Shown piece after piece: positions 1-7,879 of a stretch of 64,000 nt of DNA. The position numbers and the translations under genes were made by a program. This DNA comes from Deefgea salmonis (lineage in GTDB: Bacteria > Pseudomonadota > Gammaproteobacteria > Burkholderiales > Chitinibacteraceae): assembly GCF_020531905.1 (NCBI RefSeq), contig NZ_JAJAWG010000001.1:372001-436000 (forward strand), read 5' to 3'. Under the pieces are notes generated by a model that had not been told where the DNA came from, made no database searches, and saw only the letters and a list, made by a program, of their open reading frames with translations. Position 1 is the first letter of the stretch. Every line of letters starts with the position of its first letter.

Positions 1-2
1 TG

Positions 3-1565
3 CCGTTTGGTAAAAATGTGATCCATTGGCGTGACGCCAATAGTGTTTTTGTGGCTCCCGCATGGGATGAGAGCCAACTGACGCAAGCGGGCTTGCCGTG
101 TGAGGTGTGGCTACTGCAGCGCGGGCAAGATTGGGATGACGCCGATAACTTAGTGGTGCTACCAGAAACATCACTCAGAGCGCAAGCATGGCGATTTTTA
201 GATGGTGACCTGACCGCATTTGATGTGATCGAAGCCGCGCACAGCCTCGATCAAAAAGCCTATTACCATTTGGATGATGACTTGCAATTGCAGCACTTGC
301 CACTGCCGTTGCGTTGCGAAATTTTGGCGTATAGCCATGGTGACCTCATCGTTAAATTAGCCAGCCATTGGTCGCGACAAGGGCAGGATTACCCCGTGGG
401 CGCATTGCTGGCGGTGGCGTGCGATGCAAAAACCGCAAGACTGGGGCGAATTCAGCTACTGATTGCACCCACGGCGCAGCAAAGCATTCAAAGCATTGAG
501 GCGACTTTAAATGGCCTCATGGTGTTGATGCTCGATTGCGTTAAAAGTCGGATGATTGGCTTGGTTTGGCAGCAAGGACAGTGGCTGCAGCAACACCATC
601 CTTTGCCATGTGATGGCGTGATTGAGTTGGTCGATCAACCGTGGCAAACCGATGTGGTGTATTACAACTACAGCAATTTTTTGCACCCAGCCTCGCTGTA
701 TCGTTACGACTTAATGTGCCGGCAAGCGCCAGAATTATTGCGCCAGCAATGTCCCGCTTTTGATACCCAGCCTTTCGTGCAACAGCAACGCTTTGCTAGC
801 GCCAAAGACGGCACGCCGATTCCTTACTTTATTGTGCACCATCAGTCCATCGTCTTGGACGGACAGACGCCGACTTTGTTGTATGGTTACGGCGGCTTTG
901 AGCAGTCTTTGCTGCCGTACTACGTTGACCATCTTGGGCCGCAATGGTTGGCTAAAGGCGGGGCGTTTGTAGTGGCCAATATTCGTGGCGGCGGCGAGTT
1001 TGGCCCGGCTTGGCATCAAGCGGCGCAAGGCGCTGCGCGGCAAGTGAGTTTTGATGACTTTATGGCCGTTGCTGACGACTTGATTGCGCAAGGATTTACC
1101 TCTTCGCGCCGACTGGCGATTCAAGGTGGTAGCCATGGCGGTCTGCTGGTCGGCGCTTGTTTGACGCAGCGCCCTGAATTATTTCAAGCCGTGATTTGTG
1201 AAGCGCCGTTGCTCGATATGATGCGCTACACCGAGCTGGGCGCAGGGGCGAGTTGGCTGACTGAATATGGTGATCCGGCGATGGCCGAGGAGCGTGCCGT
1301 TTTGGCGGCGTATTCGCCGTACCAGCATATTGCACCCGCCAGCTTACAGCGTTATCCCGCCGTATTGTTGACCTGCGCCAGCCATGATGATCGTGTTCAT
1401 CCGGCGCACGCAAGAAAAATGGCCGCCAAATTGCTCGATCTAGGACATGACGCGTGGTTTTTTGAGTCGGGGCAAGGCGGGCACCGATACGGTTACTCTG
1501 CGAGCGACACCGCTCAAGCGCTCAGTCGCGCCTTGGTGTTTTTACGCCAACAACTGATGGATTAG
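3..1565 (+). CDS. Prolyl oligopeptidase family serine peptidase (S9), 5' end outside window
   Basis: The frame is open from base 3 and reads PFGKNVIHWRD before the first possible start (GTG at 18), so the gene begins upstream of the window. About 520 residues are visible; family members are near 700, so part of the beta-propeller is missing. The C-terminal alpha/beta hydrolase domain is complete: the stretch around NIRGGGEFGPAWH, the nucleophile in GGSHGG (Ser codon at 1131-1133), the acid in SHDDRVHP, and the catalytic His in GQGGHRYG close to the end. The family cleaves short peptides after proline or basic residues, usually in the cytoplasm or periplasm. The cut-off start hides any signal peptide, so location is unknown. 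The gene converges on the DUF2164 gene across a large hairpin. Confidence 0.9.
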   Translation, partial: PFGKNVIHWRDANSVFVAPAWDESQLTQAGLPCEVWLLQRGQDWDDADNLVVLPETSLRAQAWRFLDGDLTAFDVIEAAHSLDQKAYYHLDDDLQLQHLPLPLRCEILAYSHGDLIVKLASHWSRQGQDYPVGALLAVACDAKTARLGRIQLLIAPTAQQSIQSIEATLNGLMVLMLDCVKSRMIGLVWQQGQWLQQHHPLPCDGVIELVDQPWQTDVVYYNYSNFLHPASLYRYDLMCRQAPELLRQQCPAFDTQPFVQQQRFASAKDGTPIPYFIVHHQSIVLDGQTPTLLYGYGGFEQSLLPYYVDHLGPQWLAKGGAFVVANIRGGGEFGPAWHQAAQGAARQVSFDDFMAVADDLIAQGFTSSRRLAIQGGSHGGLLVGACLTQRPELFQAVICEAPLLDMMRYTELGAGASWLTEYGDPAMAEERAVLAAYSPYQHIAPASLQRYPAVLLTCASHDDRVHPAHARKMAAKLLDLGHDAWFFESGQGGHRYGYSASDTAQALSRALVFLRQQLMD

Positions 1566-1575
1566 GCTTTCTTCA

Positions 1576-1626
1576 TGGGTATATCAACCTAAGCTATGTT
1601 TGATATAGCTTAGGTTGATATACCCA
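1576..1626. repeat. Perfect 22-bp inverted repeat (hairpin) between convergent genes
   Basis: Bases 1576-1597 and 1605-1626 are perfect reverse complements, separated by a 7-base loop. The arms begin TGGGTATATC and end with the complement. The hairpin lies between the convergent ends of the oligopeptidase and DUF2164 genes, so it could stop transcription from both sides. It lacks a GC-rich stem followed by a T-run, so it is not a classic intrinsic terminator. Similar GGGTAT or GGTATT-ended inverted repeats occur at 14721, 37580, 47276 and 57733. Confidence 0.8.
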
Positions 1627-1632
1627 CTAAGA

Positions 1633-1887
1633 TTACTTTTTCTTGTGCCAGTAGCTCGTTGTAACTTCAAAGCAATACTCAGGCAGTGCTTCTACTTGCT
1701 GCGCAAGATGGTTTTGCGCATCACGAATCGCTTGGTTATAGATGTGCGGGCCGATCTCGCGCAGCACAAAGTCCAGCATGAATGCCGCTTGTAGCTCGCC
1801 AATGTCGGTGTCGATCTCTTCTCGGCAGTAGCGTTGGATGGCTTGCTGTAATTGTGGCTGTAGCGATTTATCGATTTTAATGCTCAT
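1633..1887 (-). CDS. DUF2164 family protein
   Basis: An 84-residue protein resembling the DUF2164 family, small cytoplasmic proteins common in proteobacteria and Firmicutes. The conserved pattern is visible: an N-terminal helix with IQRYCREEIDTDIGELQA, then FMLDFVLREIGPHIYNQAI, which matches the family's GPxxYNQAI core, and an acidic/aromatic tail. No function is established for the family and none is proposed here. It lies downstream of anmK on the same strand with about 55 bases between them, so it may be co-transcribed as the last gene of the M23-anmK group. Confidence 0.8.
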   Translation of the reverse strand: MSIKIDKSLQPQLQQAIQRYCREEIDTDIGELQAAFMLDFVLREIGPHIYNQAIRDAQNHLAQQVEALPEYCFEVTTSYWHKKK

Positions 1888-1942
1888 ATGCTGTGGTGTA
1901 TTTGAGTTGATTGGTCGTGTCAGTGTTTTGATTTCGCTGAAC

Positions 1943-3037
1943 TTAATTTGGCCAGATGGCCCCCAAAATGCGCGGGCCTTGTGCGCCGGTGACTGCGGGC
2001 AAATTGGCGCTCTGACCGGTGATGCAACGCTCGGCTAACCATGCAAAAGCAAATGCTTCAACCCAATCGGGATGAATACCCACGCTGGCGGAGCTGCTGA
2101 CCGGGCAGGGGAGTTGCTCGGCCAGTAAACGCATCAACTGCTGATTATGCGCGCCGCCACCACAGACTAATACTTCATCTGGCGTGCCTTGGCTTAAAAT
2201 CGCTTGGCTGATGCTGTTGGCGGTCAGGGCGCATAAAGTCGCTTGCACGTCTGCAGGTTTGTCATTGCGGCCTGCCAAGTGCTGATCTAGCCATGCCTGA
2301 TGAAATAAATCACGGCCCGTGCTTTTGGGGGCGCTAAGTGCAAAAAATGGCTCGGTGAGCATGTCTGCCAGTAGATCGGGCAAAATTTGACCGCTGGCAG
2401 CCCAAGCGCCATCGGCGTCGTAATGCGCGCCTAAATGCTGATGAATCCACCCATCCATCAATACATTGCCCGGGCCGCTATCAAAGCCGCTAACCGGTTG
2501 GTGTTGGCCTAGCCAACTTAAATTGGCAATGCCACCAATATTGAGGATCACTCGATTTTGATTTGGACTGGCAAATAAAGCATGATGAAAAGCCGGCACC
2601 AACGGCGCACCTTGCCCGCCCGCCGCGACATCCCGAGAACGAAAATCACCGACCACGGTGATGCCAGTATGTTCAGCCAGCAAAGCATGGTTGCCGATTT
2701 GTAGCGTATACCCCAGCTCGGGTCGATGACGAATGGTTTGGCCGTGATTGCCAATCGCTTGGATGTCACTGGCTTGATACGGTGTGGTTTGCAATAAAGC
2801 TTTGACCACCTCGGCGCACGCTAGGCTGTGCGCATTGGCAGCGAGTTGCGCCAAATGAATTTCATCGTGTGCAGGGCTTTGTAATTGCAATAATTGCGCC
2901 CGCAATACCGAGGGCAATGGCGCGCCCAAGCTGGCCAACAGTTGCGGTGGGCTGGACGCCATATCCACTAAGACGGCATCAATGCCGTCCAAGCTGGTTC
3001 CTGTCATAAGCCCAATGTAAAGGTGACGCTGCGCCAT
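1943..3037 (-). CDS. anmK: Anhydro-N-acetylmuramic acid kinase
   Basis: AnmK cleaves the 1,6-anhydro ring of anhydro-MurNAc and phosphorylates it, giving MurNAc-6-phosphate for peptidoglycan recycling in the cytoplasm. At 364 residues it has the family's usual length. The ASKHA-fold phosphate motif GLMTGTSLDGIDAVLVD lies at residues 9-25. Further family motifs are GNHGQTIRH (~113), GDFRSRDVAAGGQGAPLVPAFH (~130-151), NIGGIANLSWL and GFDSGPGNVLMD (~184-191). The gene lies 16 bases downstream of an M23 endopeptidase on the same strand. That pairing of wall cutting and sugar recycling is common in betaproteobacteria and suggests co-transcription. Confidence 0.95.
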   Translation of the reverse strand: MAQRHLYIGLMTGTSLDGIDAVLVDMASSPPQLLASLGAPLPSVLRAQLLQLQSPAHDEIHLAQLAANAHSLACAEVVKALLQTTPYQASDIQAIGNHGQTIRHRPELGYTLQIGNHALLAEHTGITVVGDFRSRDVAAGGQGAPLVPAFHHALFASPNQNRVILNIGGIANLSWLGQHQPVSGFDSGPGNVLMDGWIHQHLGAHYDADGAWAASGQILPDLLADMLTEPFFALSAPKSTGRDLFHQAWLDQHLAGRNDKPADVQATLCALTANSISQAILSQGTPDEVLVCGGGAHNQQLMRLLAEQLPCPVSSSASVGIHPDWVEAFAFAWLAERCITGQSANLPAVTGAQGPRILGAIWPN

Positions 3038-3053
3038 TGCTATTTCCTGTCAA

Positions 3054-4388
3054 TTAATCCAATTTGGCTAATTCTACCTTGCTCAGTAGCGCCAGTTGTT
3101 GCTTTGTGCGCAAGACATGCGGTTTAAATTGGGCCAATTGCGTGGCATTGAGCGGTTTGCTATTGGGTAGATTTAAGGTTAATGGGTCGACCTGCGTGCC
3201 TTTAACTTTAAATTCATAATGCAAATGCGGCCCAGTTACGCGGCCGGTGCGACCCACTGCGCCAATCACATCGCCCTTTTTAATGTTTTGTCCGGCTTTT
3301 AGGTCTTTGGCAAATGCCGATAAATGCGCGTACAGCGTGCTGTATTGGTCGCCATGCTTGATTTCAATAAACTTACCGTAGCCGCCATCTTGTGTGACTC
3401 GGCTCACTATGCCATCCGCCGCGCTATACACCGGCGTGCCTGTCGGTGCTGCGTAATCAACGCCTTTGTGCGACTTCCACTTAAACAATACCGGATGAAA
3501 GCGGCGGGAAAATCCTGAGCTAATACGCGAAAACTTGACTGGGTTAGCTAAAAAACTTTGCCCCGAAGTTTCGCCGTTTTGATCAAAATAAGCGCCTTCA
3601 ATGCCTGCGCCCGCAAACCAAAAGACCTCGTGTGTTTGGCCGTTATTGGTAAATTGCGCGGCTAAAATTCGACCGGTGCGTAAATCTTCACCGCCGCTTT
3701 TTTCTACCTCATAAATTACCGAAAAATGATCGCCAGCTTTAAGACTATTGTGGAAATCGATTTTTTGATCAAAAGCCTCAATCAGTTGCTGCGCAATTTC
3801 ATCGGGTAAGCCAATGGCGTCGGTCGCCCCGTAAAAAGAGCTGCTGATGGTGCCGGATTTTTGCTGCGTGTATTTCTCTGCGATTGCCGGTGCAATTTGA
3901 GTGCGCAGTTGCTCGCCATCTCGAATCAATTGGATTAACTCACCGGCTTTGTTGAGGTAACTCATTTGCAATAAGCGCCCATCAGCGGTGGTTTGTGCGC
4001 GAATTAAGCGGCCAGCCGACAATTCATACAGTACGCGCGCGGCCGGGTCGGTGCGGATAAACTCCCACGCTTGGCTGTCGTTAATCGACAATTTATTAAA
4101 TAATTTACCCAGCCCGTCACCGGTCTGAATGATTTCTTCTCGCCAGAATGGGGTGTCGCTCTGCGCTGAAATGAGGGTGGGGGTGGCGAGTTGTTGCGTG
4201 ACTTGGCGCACATTGACCTGCTCACGCGGGCCGTATTCAACTACGCCGTAGGCGGTTACCATTAAGCTCAGCGGTAAAAACACCGCTGCGGTCAACCAGG
4301 CTAAATGTCTTTTTTGCCAAGATGCTTGCGTCGAAAGCGCACGAGTGGCGCGCACCTTGGTGAATGATTGCGGTAAAATCCGTTGCAT
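3054..4388 (-). CDS. M23 family murein DD-endopeptidase, membrane-anchored (MepM-like)
   Basis: A 444-residue cell-wall hydrolase. An N-terminal membrane segment at about residues 29-50 (LAWLTAAVFLPLSLMVTAYG) follows a basic stretch, so the protein is probably anchored in the inner membrane and works in the periplasm. The middle part resembles the OapA/LysM-like region of MepM-type enzymes. The LytM domain is near residues 300-405 and keeps the zinc ligands: HKGVDYAAP (HxxxD) and HLHYEFKVKG (HxH), plus the YAHLS loop. Such enzymes cut D-Ala-mDAP crosslinks. It is the first gene of a likely operon with anmK. In relatives this pair often sits next to tyrS; here tyrS lies about 10 kb away, partly because of the transposon. 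Confidence 0.88.
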   Translation of the reverse strand: MQRILPQSFTKVRATRALSTQASWQKRHLAWLTAAVFLPLSLMVTAYGVVEYGPREQVNVRQVTQQLATPTLISAQSDTPFWREEIIQTGDGLGKLFNKLSINDSQAWEFIRTDPAARVLYELSAGRLIRAQTTADGRLLQMSYLNKAGELIQLIRDGEQLRTQIAPAIAEKYTQQKSGTISSSFYGATDAIGLPDEIAQQLIEAFDQKIDFHNSLKAGDHFSVIYEVEKSGGEDLRTGRILAAQFTNNGQTHEVFWFAGAGIEGAYFDQNGETSGQSFLANPVKFSRISSGFSRRFHPVLFKWKSHKGVDYAAPTGTPVYSAADGIVSRVTQDGGYGKFIEIKHGDQYSTLYAHLSAFAKDLKAGQNIKKGDVIGAVGRTGRVTGPHLHYEFKVKGTQVDPLTLNLPNSKPLNATQLAQFKPHVLRTKQQLALLSKVELAKLD

Positions 4389-4713
4389 AAAATTCCTAAT
4401 CCAAACCGCATGCGTGCTAAAACACGCCGATCATGATTGAAGTAACACGTCATTGCGCCACAAGGCGCAAGCCAGAATGGGTTGCGATTGACGGTGATTT
4501 TTAAGTCAAAAAAAATCACGCCACCAAATAGACTGCGAGGTCAATTTTTAGTTCGCTACTGTAGCATTGAAACCCATTTCGGCCATTGGCACTTCTTGCG
4601 AGTGTAAATAGTCACGCGGCCACTTGAATTAAATTGATACGTATCAGACGCTACCGAGCAAGATGGTTTGCTTGTAGCGCAATACCCAAAGCATTATTTA
4701 GATAGGATTTAAT
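4389..4713. other. Divergent intergenic region of 325 bp
   Basis: This gap separates the divergently read M23 peptidase and methyltransferase genes and must hold both promoters. No convincing ORF or RNA gene was seen. Two structures stand out: a 12-bp perfect palindrome at 4635-4646 (listed separately) and an AT-rich inverted repeat at about 4492-4523 (GTGATTTTT with AAAAATCAC), which may be chance in an A/T-rich stretch. Confidence 0.5.
4635..4646. promoter_or_regulatory. 12-bp perfect palindrome, candidate operator
   Basis: TGATACGTATCA is a perfect 12-base palindrome 68 bases upstream of the methyltransferase start at 4714. A dimeric repressor or activator could bind here. No regulator can be named from the sequence. 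Confidence 0.35.
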
Positions 4714-5538
4714 ATGAACGCCATTCCAGAAATTCGCGCTGGCCAATCGATTGAGCTATTAAAAGCGCTGCATATTCTCACGCGCGATGGCAAACTCAAC
4801 CAAGACAGTCGACGTAAGCTCAAACAGGTTTACCACTTGTTTAACTTTATTGAGCCCTTGCTCAAGTCAACGCTGGCCGATCATGAAAATGTCACCTTGG
4901 TTGACCATGGCGCGGGCAAGTCTTACTTGGGCTTTATTATTTATGATTTGTTTTTTAAAGATAAGCCGGCAGGGCATATTTACGGCACGGAATTTCGTTC
5001 TGAGCTGGTGCAAAAATCCCGTGAATTGGCGACTTTGTGCGGCTTTGAACGCATGACGTTCTTGGATATGCTGGTTGAACAAGCCGCTGCCGCCAAAGAA
5101 ATGCCAGCACAAATCGACATCGTCACCGCGCTACATGCTTGTGATACCGCTACCGATGACGCCATTAAATTCGGCCTAGAAAAAAACGCCCGCCACATGG
5201 TGCTGGTGCCTTGCTGCCAAGCTGAAGTCGCTAGCGTGCTGCGCAAACACAAAAGCAAAGCCTTGGCCAGCACACCGCTGGCGGAAATGTGGCGTCACCC
5301 CATCCATACTCGCGAATTTGGCAGTCAGCTAACCAATGTACTGCGCTGCTTGCAGCTACAAGCCAACGGCTATCAAGTCACCGTGACGGAACTGGTCGGC
5401 TGGGAACACTCGATGAAAAACGAGTTGATCATTGCCAGCCAAAGCAAAGACGCTCCGCGCAAAGCAGCCCGAGAAAAAATCGCACAGATTTTAGCCGAAA
5501 CCAATTTAGGCGATATGACGGGGCGATTTTTGTACTAA
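4714..5538 (+). CDS. SAM-dependent methyltransferase (Methyltransf_32-like)
   Basis: A 274-residue class I methyltransferase-like protein. The SAM-binding glycine motif is VDHGAGKSYLGFIIYDLFF at residues 63-81. An acidic residue after the second strand (GTEFRSELV) and HACDTATDDAI (~143) follow, then LVPCCQAEVA (~167), the pattern of the Methyltransf_32 group. The substrate is unknown; relatives are often annotated only as class I methyltransferases. It is read divergently from the M23 gene behind its own 325-bp control region, with GATAGGATTTAAT just upstream of the ATG as ribosome site. Identification of the fold is firm, of the role weak. Confidence 0.8.
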   Translation: MNAIPEIRAGQSIELLKALHILTRDGKLNQDSRRKLKQVYHLFNFIEPLLKSTLADHENVTLVDHGAGKSYLGFIIYDLFFKDKPAGHIYGTEFRSELVQKSRELATLCGFERMTFLDMLVEQAAAAKEMPAQIDIVTALHACDTATDDAIKFGLEKNARHMVLVPCCQAEVASVLRKHKSKALASTPLAEMWRHPIHTREFGSQLTNVLRCLQLQANGYQVTVTELVGWEHSMKNELIIASQSKDAPRKAAREKIAQILAETNLGDMTGRFLY

Positions 5539-5669
5539 GGTGTGGCGCAACGCTACTTAATGACGATGGGTTGATCGAGTGAGTTGCAGTCGCTTATCAG
5601 CCCGAACTCAGTCGATGGTCTGCGTCTTTTGCGGCGCTGCCCATTATTCCATGCCGCAAAGGGCGTTCA

Positions 5670-6329
5670 ATGCTGGATTTGATTCGATTTTTATACACCC
5701 AACGCATCACTGGTTTCGCTGTGCCCAATTCGCCCCATTTTGATAACGACGCATCCAGCGCATGGTTTGAGCAAAAATTAATCGCCGCCACACATTATCT
5801 AGAGTTTGGCTCGGGTGGCTCGACGTACTTGGCTGCCAAGCTAAATAAATCCTTTGTGTGTATCGACTCGGATCGTTTTTTTCTTAAAGCAGTTCGGCAA
5901 AAAATCACCGCAGATGGCTTGTTCAATCCTGCTGAGCAGACTTATTTGCCGAGGCAAATAGGCTTTAGTCGCGAGTGGAGCCGGCCCGTGCTATGGCGCG
6001 GCATCGGCAAGGCGCGCCAAGCGCAATTTGCTCGATATTCCGACTTTCCTGTTGAATCACTCAGCAACCATCGCCAGCCTGATTTAATTCTGATCGATGG
6101 TCGATTTCGAGTGGCCTGCGCGCTCAAGGCGATTCGAGCTTTGCAGGCGCAATCAAGCTGGACTTTAGTCGTCGATGACTACGTTGGTCGACCTGAGTAT
6201 GAAGTGATTGCAGAATTTGCCGAGTTAGATTGCCTAGTGGGGCGAATGGCGGTGTTTTGCTCAAAAACCACACGCACGACAGCTGAATTAGAGCGTGCGA
6301 TTCAAACCTATGCGCTTGATTTTAGATAA
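5670..6329 (+). CDS. Class I methyltransferase-like protein of unknown role
   Basis: A 219-residue protein with a Rossmann-type nucleotide pattern, YLEFGSGGSTYLAAK at residues 45-59, followed by FVCIDSD, in which the acidic residue would hold the ribose hydroxyls of SAM. Later come DLILIDGRFR (~136) and WTLVVDDYVGRPEYE (~165). This suits a SAM-dependent methyltransferase or a related fold; the substrate is not evident. AAAGGGCG just before the ATG at 5670 supports the start. The stop codon TAA (6327-6329) lies inside the 5-bp sequence duplicated by the transposon, so the insertion starts right after the gene and leaves the protein unchanged. Any transcript running past the gene now enters the transposon. 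Confidence 0.65.
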   Translation: MLDLIRFLYTQRITGFAVPNSPHFDNDASSAWFEQKLIAATHYLEFGSGGSTYLAAKLNKSFVCIDSDRFFLKAVRQKITADGLFNPAEQTYLPRQIGFSREWSRPVLWRGIGKARQAQFARYSDFPVESLSNHRQPDLILIDGRFRVACALKAIRALQAQSSWTLVVDDYVGRPEYEVIAEFAELDCLVGRMAVFCSKTTRTTAELERAIQTYALDFR

Positions 6330-6330
6330 A
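6326..6330. repeat. Target site duplication ATAAA, left copy
   Basis: The five bases before the left transposon end read ATAAA and are repeated exactly at 14526-14530 after the right end. A 5-bp duplication is the rule for Tn3-family insertion. Confidence 0.95.
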
Positions 6331-6368
6331 GGGGTTTAGGGAGTAATGGAACCAAAAACCAACGTAAG
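6331..6368 (+). repeat. Tn3-family left inverted repeat (38 bp)
   Basis: It starts GGGGTTTAGGGAG and ends CCAACGTAAG. It matches the reverse complement of 14488-14525 at 37 of 38 positions; the difference is T at position 14 (base 6344), against C in the other end. Confidence 0.95.
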
Positions 6369-6377
6369 TCTAAATCA

Positions 6378-6998
6378 TTAGCAAATAGACAATAATTTCT
6401 TCCCATCTTCACGCAGCTCACCCAGAGGTGATACATGCCGGTACAGTGTCTGACGTGTAATTCCTAGTTCTTTACACAAGTCGTTTACCTTGGTTTCTGG
6501 TTGACCCATGGCAGCCATGGCTAAACGTAGTTTTGCGGCTGTCATTTTATATTTGGCGCCGCCTTTACGGCCACGGGCTCGGGCAGAAGCTAAGCCCGCC
6601 TTGGTGCGCTCTGAAATAAGCTCCCGTTCAAACTCAGCCAGCGCAGCAAAAATACCAAACACTAATTTTCCGCTGGCCGTGGTGGTATCAATATCAGCGC
6701 CGTGGCCAGTCAGTACCTTGAAACCGATGCCACGCTGATTCAGATCATGCACGGTGTTAACCAGGTGATGCAGATTGCGTCCCAATCAGTCGAGTTTCCA
6801 CACCATCAGCGTATCGCCATTCCGCAAGGCTTTCAGGCAAGCAGTTAAACCAGGACGATCTTCCTTTTTGCCAGAAACATGGTCTTCATACAGTTGCGTG
6901 GCATCTACGCCCGCGACGGTGAGCGCATCGCGTTGCAGGTCAGTCGCTTGAGAGCCATCATCCTTAGATGCCCGCATATAGCCAATCAGTATATCCAA
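6378..6998 (-). pseudogene. tnpR: Tn3-family serine resolvase interrupted by a TGA codon
   Basis: Two adjacent same-frame pieces form one 206-codon resolvase. The first (6786-6998, TTG start after AAGGA) has the catalytic region GYMRASKDDGSQATDLQRDA, with Ser11 as nucleophile. It stops at VWKLD-TGA, where resolvases read VWKLDRLGR; one C-to-T change in CGA (Arg) gives the TGA at 6786-6788. The rest (6378-6785) continues directly as LGRNLHHLV, then the long helix EFERELISERTKAGLASAR and a C-terminal HTH (LGITRQTLYRH). A downstream restart could make the C-terminal DNA-binding part but not an active enzyme. A sequencing error or natural readthrough cannot be excluded. Confidence 0.88.
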
Positions 6999-7003
6999 AT
7001 CCT

Positions 7004-7126
7004 TGTCACATAGATGGTCGATTATGTGACAGTGTGCGCTAGGATTTTTTGATGGTCAAAAAATGTAACATATCCGGTTATATAAACTATGTCTTACAAA
7101 AGCATAAATTCCCTATTTATGTGACA
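7004..7126. promoter_or_regulatory. Candidate res (resolution) site with three subsites
   Basis: Next to the tnpR start are repeated copies of a TATGTGACA-like 9-mer. Subsite one, 7004-7031, is TGTCACATA-N10-TATGTGACA, a perfect 28-bp dyad. Subsite two, about 7064-7098, has TGTAACATA and a TATGT..TACA half-site. Subsite three, about 7099-7126, ends with TATGTGACA (7118-7126). Lengths near 28, 34 and 27 bp, with a wide gap then a narrow one, resemble the I-II-III layout of Tn3/gamma-delta res. The 28-bp site is nearest tnpR here, the reverse of gamma-delta. The tnpR promoter and the rightward cargo promoter probably lie here too. Confidence 0.7.
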
Positions 7127-7165
7127 CTTTGCGAAAAGTGTTTTGTGTCGGCCACCACACTAGAT

Positions 7166-7185
7166 CTATGCGTTTTATGGCATAG
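7166..7185. promoter_or_regulatory. Inverted repeat upstream of the HTH-PAAR gene, candidate autoregulatory operator
   Basis: CTATGC (7166-7171) and GCATAG (7180-7185) form a dyad with an 8-base spacer, ending 7 bases before the ATG at 7193. Antitoxin-type HTH proteins often repress their own promoter through such repeats, and the gene that follows encodes such a domain. The link is inferred. Confidence 0.4.
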
Positions 7186-7192
7186 TGATTAG

Positions 7193-7879
7193 ATGAAAAG
7201 AAAGCCCCCTACACAAATAACCGAAAAACCCACTTACGACACGCCGAGTGAGCGAGTTCGTACGGCCGTAATCAGCAAGATTAGGGCCCTGCTGGCAACT
7301 AATACTTGGACCCAGCAAGAGGCCGCCCATTTTTGTGGGCTGAGCCAACCCCGTATCAGCGATTTGTGTCGTGGTAACACGGATCGTTTTTCTCTTGATG
7401 CCTTGGTTGATATCGCTGCAACCCTTGAGCTGCAATCCAAGCGTTTAGAAGGAAGTGCAATGCAAGAAAATGTAGATGAAGGACAACGCATGGCAGATGA
7501 ATTCCTTGCGAAGCTGGCTGCCAAGCCCGTTAAAGCACGTTACCCACTAGCTACAGATCACTCGACAACCGAACGTGGTGGCAAGATTATCGCTACCAGC
7601 GGGATGTTTCTACGAGAAACCCGCATTGGTTTGGTCGGTGACACGGTACGTTATCCGGATGGCAGAGAAACACGAATCATCAGTGGCGCAGGTGTTGCCA
7701 TGGTATTCGGTGTCCAATCTGCCGCTGTAGTTGGCAGCTTGCTCGCCAATGGCGACACCATCACGGGGCCAATCCATAACGACGCGATGATTATTCAATA
7801 TGCCGATGAGCCGCCAATCGAAGGTCTACTTGACCCGACCTTTGCACCTAAACCATATCAAGGCGAAAACCGTGGCTGA
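7193..7879 (+). CDS. Antitoxin-type HTH (HTH_37-like) fused to a PAAR domain
   Basis: A 228-residue protein with two parts. Residues about 22-85 are an XRE-type HTH (WTQQEAAHFCGLSQPRISDL, then GNTDRFSLDALVDIAATL), the pattern of HTH_37 antitoxins. Residues about 117-200 read TDHSTTERGGKIIATSG, RIGLVGDTVRYPDGRET and GSLLANGDTITG, resembling PAAR proteins that cap the VgrG spike of T6SS. Between them is an in-frame ATG at 7460 (Met90) preceded by AGAAGGAAG, a strong ribosome site, so a 139-residue PAAR protein may also be made alone. No toxin partner is encoded nearby. The gene overlaps the next PAAR gene by 8 bases. PAAR assignment rests on pattern recognition. Confidence 0.72.
   Translation: MKRKPPTQITEKPTYDTPSERVRTAVISKIRALLATNTWTQQEAAHFCGLSQPRISDLCRGNTDRFSLDALVDIAATLELQSKRLEGSAMQENVDEGQRMADEFLAKLAAKPVKARYPLATDHSTTERGGKIIATSGMFLRETRIGLVGDTVRYPDGRETRIISGAGVAMVFGVQSAAVVGSLLANGDTITGPIHNDAMIIQYADEPPIEGLLDPTFAPKPYQGENRG

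Noticed and set aside
7127-7192. Missing toxin partner of the HTH domain
   Set aside because: Only 66 bases lie between the res-like region and the HTH gene; no toxin frame fits on either strand.
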